64,000 nt of DNA from Pannonibacter sp. SL95 (GTDB taxonomy: Bacteria > Pseudomonadota > Alphaproteobacteria > Rhizobiales > Stappiaceae), in contig NZ_JAPPRC010000003.1 of the NCBI RefSeq assembly GCF_026672425.1, forward strand, positions 1,408,501-1,472,500, written 5' to 3'. A program made the translations under genes and the position numbers. This document shows positions 1 through 9,258 of this stretch, piece after piece (positions within the stretch are counted from its first letter, which is position 1; each line of letters begins with the position of its first letter). Under the pieces are notes generated by a model. It saw only the letters and a program-made list of their open reading frames with translations. It searched no databases and was not told where the DNA came from.

Positions 1-1075
1 CCTGCGCAAGGAGTTCGGCGCCTTTACCGCCGTCCGCTCCTCCAGCTTCACCATCGAGGACGGCGAGTTCTTCATGCTGCTGGGGCCGTCCGGCTGCGGC
101 AAGACCACGACCCTGCGCATGATGGCCGGTCTCGAACTGCCGACCAGCGGCCACATCTACATAGACGGCGAGGAGGTCAGCCAGAAGCGGGCGAGCCAGC
201 GCGACATTGCCTTCGTGTTCCAGATGTTCGCGCTCTACCCGCACATGAACGTGCGCAAGAACATCAGCTATCCGCTGGTCAGCCAGGGCATGTCCCGGGC
301 CGATGTCCGGCGCAAGGTTGCGGAAGTGGCGAAGATCCTGCGCATCGAGGACATTCTCGAACGGCCCGTGGGCGGCCTGTCCGGTGGTGACCGCCAGCGC
401 GTCGCGCTGGGCCGGGCCATCGTGCGCGAGCCCAAGGCCTTCTTCATGGACGAACCGCTCGGCGCGCTGGATGCGGAGTTCCGCGAGCACATGGCCGAGG
501 AGCTGCGCGCGCTGCACGACCGGATGGGGGCGACAACCGTCTATGTCACCCATGATCAGCTCGAAGCGATGCAGATGGGGGACAAGATCGTCGTCATGAA
601 CCACGGTGTCGTCGAGCAGTTCGGCGTGCCGCAGCAAATCTACGACTGGCCGGCAACGAAATACGTGGCCGAGTTCATCGGCACTCCGCCGATGAACTTC
701 CTCGACTTCGAAGGGACAGTTCCGAACGGCGCGACACAGGTCGCGCTGGGCGAGGCCGTCTTCGCTGTCCCGGAACAGCTGACGGGTGCGCAAGGGGCTC
801 TCACTCTCGGCGTGCGTCCGGAACACGTGACCCTGTCGGATGCCGCGCCTTACCGGGCTGAGGTTCTGGCCCAGGAATATCTTGGCACGACCCAGATCAT
901 CACGCTGCGCACCAGGCATGGCCTGCTCAAGGCACGGATCGCGTCGGACCTGCCGGTCCGGCTGGGGGAAGTGACCGGTGTCCTGCTGGATGCCCGCAAG
1001 CTCACCGTTTTCGACGCGACAACCGGCCGGGCGCTGGTGTCGAAAGGCAATCAGGAGGCGCTGCGTCATGGCTGA
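1..1075 (+). CDS. ABC transporter ATP-binding protein, CUT1 (glycerol/sugar) type, 5'-truncated by window edge
   Basis: ATPase subunit of a carbohydrate-type importer. The reading frame is open from base 2, so the gene starts before the window; the ATG at 74 is internal because it lies in the strand leading to Walker A. Visible motifs: Walker A GPSGCGKT, Q-loop VFQMFALYPHM, signature LSGGDRQRV (family norm LSGGQ), Walker B FFMDEPLGALD and H-loop YVTHDQ. A C-terminal TOBE/OB-like regulatory region follows (GVRPEHV). The next ATPase overlaps its stop (ATGGCTGA). Two ATPases in tandem recall the rhizobial glycerol importer GlpST; with a triose kinase next door, a polyol or triose substrate is inferred, not proven. 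Confidence 0.9.
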   Translation, partial: LRKEFGAFTAVRSSSFTIEDGEFFMLLGPSGCGKTTTLRMMAGLELPTSGHIYIDGEEVSQKRASQRDIAFVFQMFALYPHMNVRKNISYPLVSQGMSRADVRRKVAEVAKILRIEDILERPVGGLSGGDRQRVALGRAIVREPKAFFMDEPLGALDAEFREHMAEELRALHDRMGATTVYVTHDQLEAMQMGDKIVVMNHGVVEQFGVPQQIYDWPATKYVAEFIGTPPMNFLDFEGTVPNGATQVALGEAVFAVPEQLTGAQGALTLGVRPEHVTLSDAAPYRAEVLAQEYLGTTQIITLRTRHGLLKARIASDLPVRLGEVTGVLLDARKLTVFDATTGRALVSKGNQEALRHG

Positions 1076-2063
1076 AGTCAGTCTTCATGGCATTTCCAGA
1101 CGTTTCGGCACCACGCTGGCCCTTGATGATGTCAGCATGACCGTGCCCGACGGCTCCTTTGTCGTGCTGCTCGGCCCCACCGGCGCCGGCAAGACGACGA
1201 TCCTGCGCATGGTCGCCGGGCTCGATGCCCCGGATGCGGGCGAGGTTCTGATCGGTGGCAAGTCCATGGCAGGCCTCACCCCGGCGCAGCGCAACGTTGC
1301 CATGGTGTTCCAGCAATACTCGCTCTATCCGCATCTCAACGTGCGCGAAAACCTCGCCTTTCCGCTGAAATCGCCGATGCTGCGCACGCCGCAGGCGGAG
1401 ATTGACCGCAAGGTGAAGGAAGTGGCGGAAATCCTGCGCATCTCGCACAAGCTCGACAACAAGGCGACTGCCTTGTCGGGTGGCGAGATGCAGCGGGTGT
1501 CCATCGGCCGGGCCTTGGTGCGCAATCCGGCGGTCTATCTGATGGACGAGCCGCTTTCCTCGCTGGATGCCAAGCTTCGCGCCGATCTGCGTGTGGAGCT
1601 GAAGAACATCCAGGCCAACTCCGGTGCGACGCTGCTCTATGTCACCCATGACCAGATCGAGGCGATGACCATGGCCACCCATGTCGGTGTGCTCGATCAG
1701 GGCCGCCTGGTGCAGTTCGGCTCACCGCGGCAGATCTATGAGGATCCGGTCAGCGTCTATGCGGCCAGCCGCCTTGGCCAGCCGCGCATCAACGTGCTGC
1801 CGGCCGATCTCTTCGCCGGCGCGCCGCACGGTGCCGCGTCGATTGGCCTGCGTCCCGAACATATCGCGCAAGGGGAAGGGGAGGAGAGCTTTGTCAGCCG
1901 CGTCGAGCATCTCGGCGACCAGACCCGGCTGCATCTCACTCTGCGCAACCATGCCATTGTCACCGTCACTGATGCCCATACGACGCTGAAGCGTGGTGAT
2001 GCGGTGCGAATCCGTCCACGCAATCCGCTGTATTTCGACGCCACCGGCGCAAGACTGATCTGA
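1068..2063 (+). CDS. ABC transporter ATP-binding protein, CUT1 type (second ATPase)
   Basis: A 331-residue ATPase that probably pairs with the upstream one in a heterodimeric importer engine. Start chosen at ATG 1068 (MAEVSLHG) because AGGAGG at 1053-1058 is well spaced and the ATG overlaps the previous stop; the longer frame from 978 runs through the upstream gene. Motifs: Walker A GPTGAGKTT, Q-loop VFQQYSLYPHL, signature LSGGEMQRV, Walker B VYLMDEPLSSLD, H-loop YVTHDQIEAM, then a MalK/UgpC-like C-terminal regulatory domain with GLRPEHI. No permease or binding protein is in the window, so they must lie upstream. Confidence 0.9.
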   Translation: MAEVSLHGISRRFGTTLALDDVSMTVPDGSFVVLLGPTGAGKTTILRMVAGLDAPDAGEVLIGGKSMAGLTPAQRNVAMVFQQYSLYPHLNVRENLAFPLKSPMLRTPQAEIDRKVKEVAEILRISHKLDNKATALSGGEMQRVSIGRALVRNPAVYLMDEPLSSLDAKLRADLRVELKNIQANSGATLLYVTHDQIEAMTMATHVGVLDQGRLVQFGSPRQIYEDPVSVYAASRLGQPRINVLPADLFAGAPHGAASIGLRPEHIAQGEGEESFVSRVEHLGDQTRLHLTLRNHAIVTVTDAHTTLKRGDAVRIRPRNPLYFDATGARLI

Positions 2064-2076
2064 GGGAGGAAGCCCG

Positions 2077-3699
2077 ATGACCCATTTCATGAACAGGAAG
2101 GAAGACCTCGTCACCGAAGCGATCGACGGGGCGCTCATTGCAGCCGGGGGCACGCTGGCGCGTCTGGATGGCTATCCGCACATCCGCGTTGTGGTGCGCA
2201 GTGACTGGACCAAGACACGAGTGGCGCTGGTCTCCGGTGGTGGTTCGGGGCATGAGCCGGCGCATGTCGGCTTTGTTGGCAAGGGCATGCTGACGGCAGC
2301 GGTCTGCGGCGATGTCTTTGCCTCGCCGTCGGTCGATGCCGTCCTCGCTGCCATTCTTGCCGTGACCGGTCCGGCCGGCTGCCTGCTCATCGTCAAGAAC
2401 TACACCGGCGATCGTCTCAACTTCGGCCTTGCCGCCGAACGTGCCCGTGCCTTTGGCCACAAGGTCGAGATGGTGGTGGTCGACGATGATGTCGCCCTGC
2501 CGGATCTGCCGCAGGCGCGCGGTGTCGCTGGAACACTCTTCGTGCACAAGATCGCCGGCGCCCTCGCCGAAGCCGGGCGCGATCTGGACAGCATTGCGGC
2601 AACGGCCCGCCGGGTCATTGCCACCAGCCACAGCATCGGCATGTCGCTGGACACCTGCACTGTGCCCGGCTCGCCGAAGGAACATCGCATCCCGGCCGGC
2701 AAGGTCGAGCTTGGCCTTGGCATTCATGGCGAGGCCGGTTTCGAGCAGATCGACTATGTCGATGCACGCCAGGCCATGGTCGCGGTCGTCGACAAGCTGC
2801 GCGGCTGCATGTCGGACAAGCCGCATGTTGCCCTCCTGAACAATCTGGGCGCGGCCTCGGTGCTCGAGATGTCGGTTCTGGCGCATGAGCTGATCCGCTC
2901 CTCCATCGGCGAGCGCATCACCTGGCTGATCGGTCCGGCCGCGATGATGACCTCGCTCGACATGCACGGGTTCTCCGTCTCGGTGCTGGAACTGGACGAG
3001 GGCGATGCGGCCCTGCTGGCAGCACCGACGCCTGTGGCTGGCTGGCCCGGCTGCACCGAACTGCGGCCAAGCCGCATCCTGCCGCTGCCGGATGGCCTGT
3101 CGCCGATCAAGGCCATGCCTTCGCCCCATGCGCCTACCCGTGCGTTCCTGCTGTCCTGCTGCGAGGTGCTGATCGGTGCCGAGGCGGCGCTCAACGCCCT
3201 CGACGCCAAGTCCGGCGATGGCGACACGGGCTCGACCCTTGCCAACGCCTCCCGCGCCCTGATTTCGGCGCTGGATGCCCTGCCGCTGGCCGATCCGACC
3301 CAGCTCTACCGCGCCATCGGTCAGGAACTCAGCCAGACCATGGGTGGATCGTCCGGGGTGCTGCTGGCGATCTTCTTCGCCGCTGCCGGCGACGCATCAT
3401 CCTCCGGTCTGCCCATGCGCGAGGCGCTGAAAGCGGGGCTGGAACGGATGCAGCAGATTGGCGGCGCCATGCCCGGTGACCGGACCATGATCGACGCCCT
3501 GCAGCCTGCCCTGGAGGCACTGGACGAGAGCCTTGCCGCGGCGGCTGCGGCGGCGCGCAAGGGGGCGAACCACACCGCCACCCTGACCCGCGCCAAGGCC
3601 GGCCGCTCGTCCTACCTCAATGCCGACCAGCTCGTCGGCCACAACGACCCGGGGGCCGAAGCGGTGGCGATTCTGTTCGAACATCTGGCGCGGCTCTGA
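2077..3699 (+). CDS. single-chain dihydroxyacetone (triose/tetrose) kinase, DhaK-DhaL fusion
   Basis: ATP-dependent kinase of 540 residues that phosphorylates dihydroxyacetone or a related ketose. The N-terminal DhaK domain (about 1-330) has the substrate loop GGGSGHEP at 54-61 and the covalent-substrate His in GLGIHGEAG (His217). The C-terminal DhaL domain (about 350-540) has the Mg-ATP aspartates in GDGDTG (380-385) and MGGSSG (422-427). ATG 2077 follows GAGGGAGG closely. It lies 13 bp after the ABC ATPase, so it is in the same operon, which suggests that the imported compound is phosphorylated here. L-erythrulose or other ketose specificity cannot be excluded. Confidence 0.92.
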   Translation: MTHFMNRKEDLVTEAIDGALIAAGGTLARLDGYPHIRVVVRSDWTKTRVALVSGGGSGHEPAHVGFVGKGMLTAAVCGDVFASPSVDAVLAAILAVTGPAGCLLIVKNYTGDRLNFGLAAERARAFGHKVEMVVVDDDVALPDLPQARGVAGTLFVHKIAGALAEAGRDLDSIAATARRVIATSHSIGMSLDTCTVPGSPKEHRIPAGKVELGLGIHGEAGFEQIDYVDARQAMVAVVDKLRGCMSDKPHVALLNNLGAASVLEMSVLAHELIRSSIGERITWLIGPAAMMTSLDMHGFSVSVLELDEGDAALLAAPTPVAGWPGCTELRPSRILPLPDGLSPIKAMPSPHAPTRAFLLSCCEVLIGAEAALNALDAKSGDGDTGSTLANASRALISALDALPLADPTQLYRAIGQELSQTMGGSSGVLLAIFFAAAGDASSSGLPMREALKAGLERMQQIGGAMPGDRTMIDALQPALEALDESLAAAAAAARKGANHTATLTRAKAGRSSYLNADQLVGHNDPGAEAVAILFEHLARL

Positions 3700-3841
3700 A
3701 GCGAGCCCCCAGAGGCTAGCCACACACAGGGTCTGCCCTGCAATCGTGGGCTCGACAGGCGCGGTCAGTCGGGGCAATGTCGCCGCGCAGGGACAGTTTG
3801 CCTGATGGCGACCCGCGCCCGCCGGGAAGGATTGCGCCGAC

Positions 3842-5287
3842 GTGATTGCATTGCGCCCCATACTCTATGTTCTGGGCATTTTATACGTGGGCCTCGCCAC
3901 CGTGATGCTTGTGCCGGCGATGGTGGATGTGGCCACCAAGAACGCGGACTGGCAAGCCTTTGTCTTTTCAGCCTTTCTCACCGGCCTGGTCGGCATGTTG
4001 CTGGCCATTGCCGTCGACGGATCGCTGAAGAAGGGCCTGTCGATGCGCCAGACCTTCCTGCTGACGGTGCTGGCCTGGATCACCATTCCGGGCTTTGGCG
4101 CGCTGCCATTCTTCTGGCTCGGCCTCGGGCCGGCCGATGCGGTGTTCGAATCAGTCTCGGGCTTCACCACCACGGGGGGCACCGTGCTGACGGGCCTTGA
4201 TTCCCTGCCACCCGGCATCCTGGTCTGGCGTTCGATGATGCAGTGGACCGGCGGTATCGGCATCGCCGTCATGGGCATCTTCCTGCTGCCGTTCCTGCGT
4301 GTCGGCGGCATGCAGCTGTTCCAGAGCGAGAGCGGGGAAGGGGGCGACAAGATCGTCAGCCGTTCCGTCGAGCTGATCCGGCTCATGTGGGTGGTCTACG
4401 GCGGCCTCACCCTTGCCTGTGCGGCCGGCTATCTGGCCACGGGCATGGATGCCTTCGATGCGGTCAACCACGCCATGGCAACTCTCTCCACGGGCGGCTT
4501 TTCCACCCATGACGAGAGTTTCGGCGCCTTTACGGCCAAGGGGCCGGCCTGGGTCGCGATCCTGTTCATGCTAGCCGGCGCGCTGCCCTTCGTGCTTGTC
4601 ATCCAGGCGGTGCGCGGGGCTCCGTTCCAGCTCTGGCAGGATCCGCAGGTGCGGGCGCTGTTCGCCATCATCGGCTTCATCACCTTCTGCCTGACCGTCT
4701 ATCTTGGCGCGACACAGGATCTCGGCTTCTTCGACGCCCTTCGCCTTGCGGCCTTCACTGTGGTCTCGCTGATCACGACCACCGGCTTCTACATGGTCGA
4801 CTACACGGTGTGGGGCACGGTCGTGGTCGGCATGGTGCTGATGCTGGCCTTTGTCGGCGGTTGCACCGGCTCCACCTCCGGCGGGGTGAAGATCTTCCGC
4901 TATCTCGTGCTTTTGGCTGCGGTGCGCTCGCATCTGCGGCGGATGGTGCGGCCCAACCGCGTCACCTCCGAGACCTTTGGCAAGGCGCGACTGACACCCG
5001 ATCTCTCTTCCGCTGTTCTGGTCTACCTGGTGCTCTACATCGGCTCGGTTGCGATGGTGAGCATTGGCCTTGCAGCCTTCGACATCGACTTCATCACCTG
5101 TCTTTCGGCAGCGGCGAGCGCCATCGGCAACATCGGCACGGCGCTCGGGCCGCTTGTCGGGCCGGATGGCACCTTCGGCGCCCTGCCGGATGGGGCCAAG
5201 TGGCTGCTGGCTGCGGCAATGCTGCTCGGACGGCTGGAGCTGATCGTGGTTCTGGTCATGATCGACCCGGATTTCTGGTCCAACTGA
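3842..5287 (+). CDS. trkH: TrkH/KtrB family potassium uptake protein
   Basis: Inner-membrane K+ translocating subunit, 481 residues, strongly hydrophobic throughout. All four pseudo-repeats of the selectivity filter are visible: SGFTTTGGT, LSTGGFSTHD, LITTTGFYM and SAIGNIGTALG. GTG start at 3842, preceded by GGAAGG at 3825-3830. The C-terminal end carries the LGRLELI motif common in TrkH. Its regulatory partner TrkA is not in the window. An inverted repeat (GAGCCC 3703-3708, GGGCTC 3747-3752) in the preceding spacer may help end the kinase operon. Confidence 0.93.
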   Translation: MIALRPILYVLGILYVGLATVMLVPAMVDVATKNADWQAFVFSAFLTGLVGMLLAIAVDGSLKKGLSMRQTFLLTVLAWITIPGFGALPFFWLGLGPADAVFESVSGFTTTGGTVLTGLDSLPPGILVWRSMMQWTGGIGIAVMGIFLLPFLRVGGMQLFQSESGEGGDKIVSRSVELIRLMWVVYGGLTLACAAGYLATGMDAFDAVNHAMATLSTGGFSTHDESFGAFTAKGPAWVAILFMLAGALPFVLVIQAVRGAPFQLWQDPQVRALFAIIGFITFCLTVYLGATQDLGFFDALRLAAFTVVSLITTTGFYMVDYTVWGTVVVGMVLMLAFVGGCTGSTSGGVKIFRYLVLLAAVRSHLRRMVRPNRVTSETFGKARLTPDLSSAVLVYLVLYIGSVAMVSIGLAAFDIDFITCLSAAASAIGNIGTALGPLVGPDGTFGALPDGAKWLLAAAMLLGRLELIVVLVMIDPDFWSN

Positions 5288-5296
5288 GGCTCACCC

Positions 5297-5998
5297 ATGG
5301 ACTTCATGCAAACCCTGATCAGCGGCCGTCTGGTGCGCCGCTACAAGAGGTTTCTGGCCGATGTGATCCTTGACGACGATGGCAGCGAGATCACCGCCCA
5401 TTGCGCCAATCCGGGGTCGATGCTCGGCCTCAATGCGCCCGGATCGCGCGTTTACCTGTCCCGCTCGGACAATCCGGCGCGCAAGCTGCCGCTAAGCTGG
5501 GAACTCATCGAGGCCGATGGTGTTCTGGTCGGCATCAGCACGGCCCATCCCAACCGGCTGGTCGAAGAAGCGATCCTGGCAGGTTCCGTGCCTGGCCTGT
5601 CAGGCTATCCGCAGCTGCGCCGCGAGGTGAAATACGGGGTGAATTCCCGCATCGATATCCTGCTCGAGGCGCCGGACCGGCCGCGCTGCTACGTCGAGGT
5701 GAAGAACGTCCACCTGATGCGCCAGCCGGGTCTTGCCGAGTTTCCTGACAGCGTGACGGCGCGCGGCGCGAAGCACCTGCGCGAACTGTCCGACATGGTG
5801 CGTGAGGGCCATCGGGCCGTCATGGTTTATCTGGTGCAGCGGCCGGACTGCGACCGCCTGGCCATGGCCAGCGACATCGATCCTGCCTATGCCGAGGCGC
5901 TTGTCGAGGCCCGCGCTGCGGGTGTCGAGGTCATCGCCATCGGCTGCTCCGTCACGCCTGAAGCGATCCGGGTCAACCGGGTTGTTGAGGTGGTTTGA
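5297..5998 (+). CDS. sfsA: DNA/RNA nuclease SfsA
   Basis: SfsA family protein of 233 residues, first described as a sugar-fermentation stimulation factor and now treated as a nuclease fold protein. Diagnostic stretches: RYKRFLADV near the N-terminus, [17 protein letters not shown] and CYVEVKNV (acidic-Lys nuclease-like motif), then [15 protein letters not shown] at 5297 begins [10 protein letters not shown], the usual N-terminus. It starts 9 bp after trkH and probably shares its transcript. Length is typical of the family. Confidence 0.93.
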   Translation: MDFMQTLISGRLVRRYKRFLADVILDDDGSEITAHCANPGSMLGLNAPGSRVYLSRSDNPARKLPLSWELIEADGVLVGISTAHPNRLVEEAILAGSVPGLSGYPQLRREVKYGVNSRIDILLEAPDRPRCYVEVKNVHLMRQPGLAEFPDSVTARGAKHLRELSDMVREGHRAVMVYLVQRPDCDRLAMASDIDPAYAEALVEARAAGVEVIAIGCSVTPEAIRVNRVVEVV

Positions 5999-6027
5999 GA
6001 CGGGCAGACGCCTGCGCCATCAACTTC

Positions 6028-6178
6028 GTCGCTCCTGCGCAGGCAGCAGCCAAGTAACCCCGGTCCCAGTTGTTGAGATCAGCGGTTGTGCCAGCCCCCA
6101 AGACGGAATGGGTTGCCGCTTGTGTGCCGTATCCGGCCGCCTCGTTTACTGGGCTCCTGCCTTCGCAGGAGCGACGAG
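6028..6178. repeat. pair of inverted REP-like elements (family E, CTCCTGC core)
   Basis: Two copies of a short palindromic element face each other downstream of sfsA: CGCTCCTGCGCAGGCAG near 6028 with AGTAACC after it, and the reverse form GGGCTCCTGCCTTCGCAGGAG near 6150. A third copy with the same AGTAACC tail is at about 31499-31533. The arrangement resembles a bacterial interspersed mosaic element between convergent genes. Confidence 0.6.
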
Positions 6179-6232
6179 GGGAGGCGCCGCTCGGCAGCGG
6201 CAGCCCTTGTCTCGTTCCGCAATCCGGCCTGA

Positions 6233-6925
6233 TCAGGCTTGCGGTCCCTGGATCACGACGATGCGGGTGCCGTTGGGCACGCGGTTGTAGAGATCGATCA
6301 CGTCCTGGTTGATCAGCCGGACGCAGCCCGACGATACGGCGGTGCCGATGGTCCAGTATTCGGCCGAACCGTGGATCCGGTAGATCGTGTCGCGATTGCC
6401 CTCGAAAATGTAGAGCGCACGCGCGCCCAGCGGGTTGGTCAGGCCCGGGGGCATGCCATTGCGGAAGGGTTCCAGTTCCGGCTGACGGGCGATCATCTCC
6501 GCCGGCGGCGTCCAGACCGGCCATTCGCGCTTGTAGGCAATCCGGGCCGTGCCGCCCCAGGAGAAGCCGGCGCGGCCGATGCCGACGCCGTAGCGCATGG
6601 CCTGTCCGCCTTCCATGGTGAGGTACAGGAAGCGGTTGGGCGTGTCGACGATGATCGTGCCGATCGGCTCGTTCGAGGCGTAGGGCACGACCTGACGATA
6701 GTAGATCGGGTTGACCTTGCGCAGGTCGACAGCCGGCACGGGGAACTGTTCGTTCGGCATGGCGGCATACATGCGCAGGTATTCTTCAGGAATGCGCGGA
6801 CCCGACGGCTGATACGGCTCGTAGGGCATTCCGGGGGACGGGATCGGCTGGGTGTAGCGCGTGGTGCATCCGGCGAGCAGGGTCGCAGAAGCTGCGGCCA
6901 GGAGCTGGCGGCGGGAAAGCAACAT
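6233..6925 (-). CDS. L,D-transpeptidase (YkuD domain) lipoprotein
   Basis: Periplasmic peptidoglycan cross-linking enzyme or lipoprotein-anchoring transpeptidase. ATG 6925 is chosen because it gives a 230-residue protein starting MLLSRRQLLAAASATLLAGC, a lipoprotein signal with lipobox Cys, and GAGG lies 7 bases upstream; the longer frame to 7030 has no signal. The YkuD catalytic motif is at the C-terminus: an IHGSAEYWTIG His, then SSGCVRLIN with the nucleophile Cys, followed by NGTRIVV. It stands alone on the minus strand, convergent with sfsA. Confidence 0.9.
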   Translation of the reverse strand: MLLSRRQLLAAASATLLAGCTTRYTQPIPSPGMPYEPYQPSGPRIPEEYLRMYAAMPNEQFPVPAVDLRKVNPIYYRQVVPYASNEPIGTIIVDTPNRFLYLTMEGGQAMRYGVGIGRAGFSWGGTARIAYKREWPVWTPPAEMIARQPELEPFRNGMPPGLTNPLGARALYIFEGNRDTIYRIHGSAEYWTIGTAVSSGCVRLINQDVIDLYNRVPNGTRIVVIQGPQA

Positions 6926-7026
6926 GAAACAACCTCGATGTTGGGCGCGGGTCCGGCGGGAGGAGGGCCGAACCTGTTGTCCTTGTGTCTCAGATTCAAC
7001 TTGCCGGGAGCTTAAGGGCCCGGCCG

Positions 7027-7419
7027 TCATGCGAAATTCTCTTGGACCCCGGCCCGTTTTGGCGGCGGAACATCCGTCTCCCGGGGCGCATTCGCATGGG
7101 CAGTGATCTGGAACGGCGGTCGCGGGTGAACGCGCCAGCCGGACGCATGTTCCATCGTAAGCGTCGGTTCAGGCCGGAAGTCCGGGCATTTGGCCTGCAG
7201 GCAGCGTTTCAGTCCGCCAAGGTCCGCGCGCTGCCGGTCATCCTTGAGCACAACGAGCCGTACGACCTCGGCCCGCCACCCATGCACAGACAAGTTGCCG
7301 GGCGCAGGCGCCGTGACCGGGCGCACCACGATCAGCACAAGCGCCATCAGGGCGAGAAAATGTCCCCCCCAGAGCAGCAGCCTTCTTGGCCAAGGATCTG
7401 TGCCGTTAAAAAAACTCAT
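7027..7419 (-). CDS. hypothetical protein with one N-terminal membrane segment
   Basis: Frame of 130 residues, not recognised. The N-terminus (MSFFNGTDPWPRRLLLWG) leads into one hydrophobic segment LALMALVLIVV at about residues 22-33, followed by a soluble, Pro/Arg-rich tail with two Cys (KRCLQAKCPDF). It ends 101 bp before the L,D-transpeptidase start on the same strand, and GGGG precedes the ATG. A competing frame lies on the plus strand (6985-7479) but lacks domain-like features. Moderate to low certainty that this is translated. Confidence 0.4.
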   Translation of the reverse strand: MSFFNGTDPWPRRLLLWGGHFLALMALVLIVVRPVTAPAPGNLSVHGWRAEVVRLVVLKDDRQRADLGGLKRCLQAKCPDFRPEPTLTMEHASGWRVHPRPPFQITAHANAPRETDVPPPKRAGVQENFA

Positions 7420-7814
7420 GTCCCCGCATCGCGGCAGAATGTGGCGCGGATTGGGACAGACGGCGTCAAATGGCCGTGAGGGCAGTGTGAACGGTCAATT
7501 TCAGTCCGGTGTGACTTTTTCGCCTCGGTGCGTTGCGCCCGAGGCAGACGTGCTCAAGCGGTGTCATGACACTTGCGCCAGCCCGCAGGAGCCTCGCAGC
7601 CTGTCCCTCCCTGTTGGGGAGTTCCGTGGCGAGGCCGCTGTTCTTGCCAAGGCACGGGTCTTAATTTTTCGTCATGGTCGGGCTTGTCCCGACCATCTGC
7701 TGGTCTTTGACTTGCGCAGATCCTCGGCACAAGGCCGAGGATGACGAAGGAGAGGTTTCCGGTTTGCTGGCAGTCTGCGGGCGTCTGTCCAGCTGCCTTC
7801 CAACCGCCGGTCTC
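7420..7814. repeat. intergenic region with a family B REP-like composite element
   Basis: No gene is supported here. Bases 7670-7753 hold two hairpins: GGTCGGGCTTGTCCCGACC and CCTCGGCACAAGGCCGAGG, each flanked by the GTCAT-type ends. The same composite in the opposite orientation recurs twice at about 55008-55084 and 55279-55356. The remaining bases (7420-7669) show no clear structure apart from upstream sequence of the 7027-7419 frame. Confidence 0.65.
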
Positions 7815-8324
7815 TCAGCCGGCCGTGTTCTTGTTCAGCGGCGGCTGGAACTGCCAGCCCATGTCCCAGGGGAAATAGATCCAGGTGTCCTGCGACACTT
7901 CGGTCACGAAGGTATCAACCAGCGGCCGGCCCATCGGCTTGGCATAGACGGTGGCAAAATGCGCCTTCGGCAGCATTTCGCGCACGACTCGGGCGGTCTT
8001 GCCGGTGTCGACCAGATCGTCGATGACCAGCACGCCATTGCCGTCGCCGCCTTCAAGGCCGATGACCTTCGGATCGATCGGCTTGATCACATGCAGCGAG
8101 CCCTGGTTCTCGTAGTTGTGGTACGAGGCAATGCACACCGTCTCGATCATGCGGATGCCGAGTTCACGTGCGACGATGGCCGCCGGGACCAGACCGCCAC
8201 GGGTGATGCAGACGATGGCCTGCCATTCGCCCTGGCCGGAGAGGCGCCAGGCAAGCGCGCGGGCATCGCGGTGGAACTGGTCCCAGGAAACGGGAAAGGC
8301 CTTGTTCTGCTCGGGGTTTTCCAT
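7815..8324 (-). CDS. gpt: xanthine-guanine phosphoribosyltransferase
   Basis: Purine salvage enzyme that transfers phosphoribose from PRPP to guanine or xanthine. Length 169 residues, close to the Gpt family. It has the first-loop region [10 protein letters not shown] and the PRPP-binding motif [14 protein letters not shown], plus PWDMGWQF near the C-terminus, typical of XGPRT. The minus-strand ATG at 8324 is followed by [14 protein letters not shown]. It is 60 bp downstream of the CinA-like gene on the same strand and may be co-transcribed with it. Confidence 0.93.
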   Translation of the reverse strand: MENPEQNKAFPVSWDQFHRDARALAWRLSGQGEWQAIVCITRGGLVPAAIVARELGIRMIETVCIASYHNYENQGSLHVIKPIDPKVIGLEGGDGNGVLVIDDLVDTGKTARVVREMLPKAHFATVYAKPMGRPLVDTFVTEVSQDTWIYFPWDMGWQFQPPLNKNTAG

Positions 8325-8384
8325 CTTTCAGTGTCCTTGCGGCCGTAGCCGATTGCGTTGAGCCCTGTGCGGGGCCGTCCTGTG

Positions 8385-9146
8385 TCAGGTTCCCTTCGCC
8401 GCCTGGGCGGCTATGGCCGCAGCGACGGCGGCCTCGACCGCGGCCGCGACGGGGCCAAGCCGCTCGGCATCGCGGGCGCGCAGCACCACCTGGGTGCTGA
8501 ACCGGCCGTCGATGCTGCGGGGATAGGAGCCGATGATGACATCCGGGTTCTCGCCCTGGATGGTTCGAAGCGCATCCGCGATGCGGCTTTCGGGAAGATC
8601 CGCGTCGACGGTTTGCGAGATGATCTTGCGGCCGCTGCGCAGGGTCGGGGCGATGGCATCCAGCATCGCCTGCATGATCGAGGGGACACCGGCCATCACA
8701 TGCACGTTGCCAATCCGGAAGCCCGGTGCCTTCGACACCTTGTTCTCGATCAGGTCCGCGCCCGCCGGAATGCGGGCCATGCGCTGACGTGCGGGCGTGA
8801 ATTCGCCGGGGGGATAGTGCGCGGACAGGATCGCCATGGCGCGCGGATCGTGGTCGATCGACACGCCAAAGGCCTTGGCAATGCTGTCGGCGGTAATGTC
8901 GTCGTGGGTCGGGCCGATGCCGCCCGAGGTGAAGACATAGTCATACTGGCCGCGCAGCGCATTCACGGCCTCGACGATACGCGCCTCGATATCAGGGACA
9001 ACGCGCACTTCCATCAGGTCGATGCCGGCCATGGCCAGGAAGTCGGCGACATAGCCGATGTTCTTGTCCTTGGTGCGTCCGGACAGGATCTCGTCTCCGA
9101 TGACGAGAAAGGCGGCCGTCACGATCCCTTGCGATGCGTCGTCCAT
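8385..9146 (-). CDS. CinA-type molybdopterin-binding domain protein
   Basis: Stand-alone MoCF/CinA N-terminal domain protein of 253 residues, lacking the C-terminal nicotinamide-nucleotide amidase domain found in full-length CinA. Conserved stretches: VIGDEILSGRTKDKN at the N-terminus and FTSGGIGPTHDDITADS, the hallmark of the family, then PGFRIGNVHVMAGVP. Such proteins are annotated as competence/damage-inducible A-like or FAD-pyrophosphatase-like; the exact reaction is not settled. It shares strand and spacing with gpt. Confidence 0.9.
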   Translation of the reverse strand: MDDASQGIVTAAFLVIGDEILSGRTKDKNIGYVADFLAMAGIDLMEVRVVPDIEARIVEAVNALRGQYDYVFTSGGIGPTHDDITADSIAKAFGVSIDHDPRAMAILSAHYPPGEFTPARQRMARIPAGADLIENKVSKAPGFRIGNVHVMAGVPSIMQAMLDAIAPTLRSGRKIISQTVDADLPESRIADALRTIQGENPDVIIGSYPRSIDGRFSTQVVLRARDAERLGPVAAAVEAAVAAAIAAQAAKGT

Positions 9147-9258
9147 GCAGTCCTCTTCAGCGACCGGTTTGCCCGGCCTCCTGAAAGCCCGCCGGGCGTC
9201 CGTCCTGCCGCGTCAGGCGCAGGCCGGTTTCTGCCTTTATCGCAAGCGCGGGTTTCGC

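Noticed and set aside
1966-3129. 387-residue minus-strand frame
   Set aside because: Antisense to the dihydroxyacetone kinase gene, no domain, His/Arg/Gly-rich as expected for a shadow frame.
6985-7479. 164-residue plus-strand frame as the gene here
   Set aside because: Arg-rich and without a membrane segment or ribosome site; the minus-strand frame 7027-7419 is more plausible.
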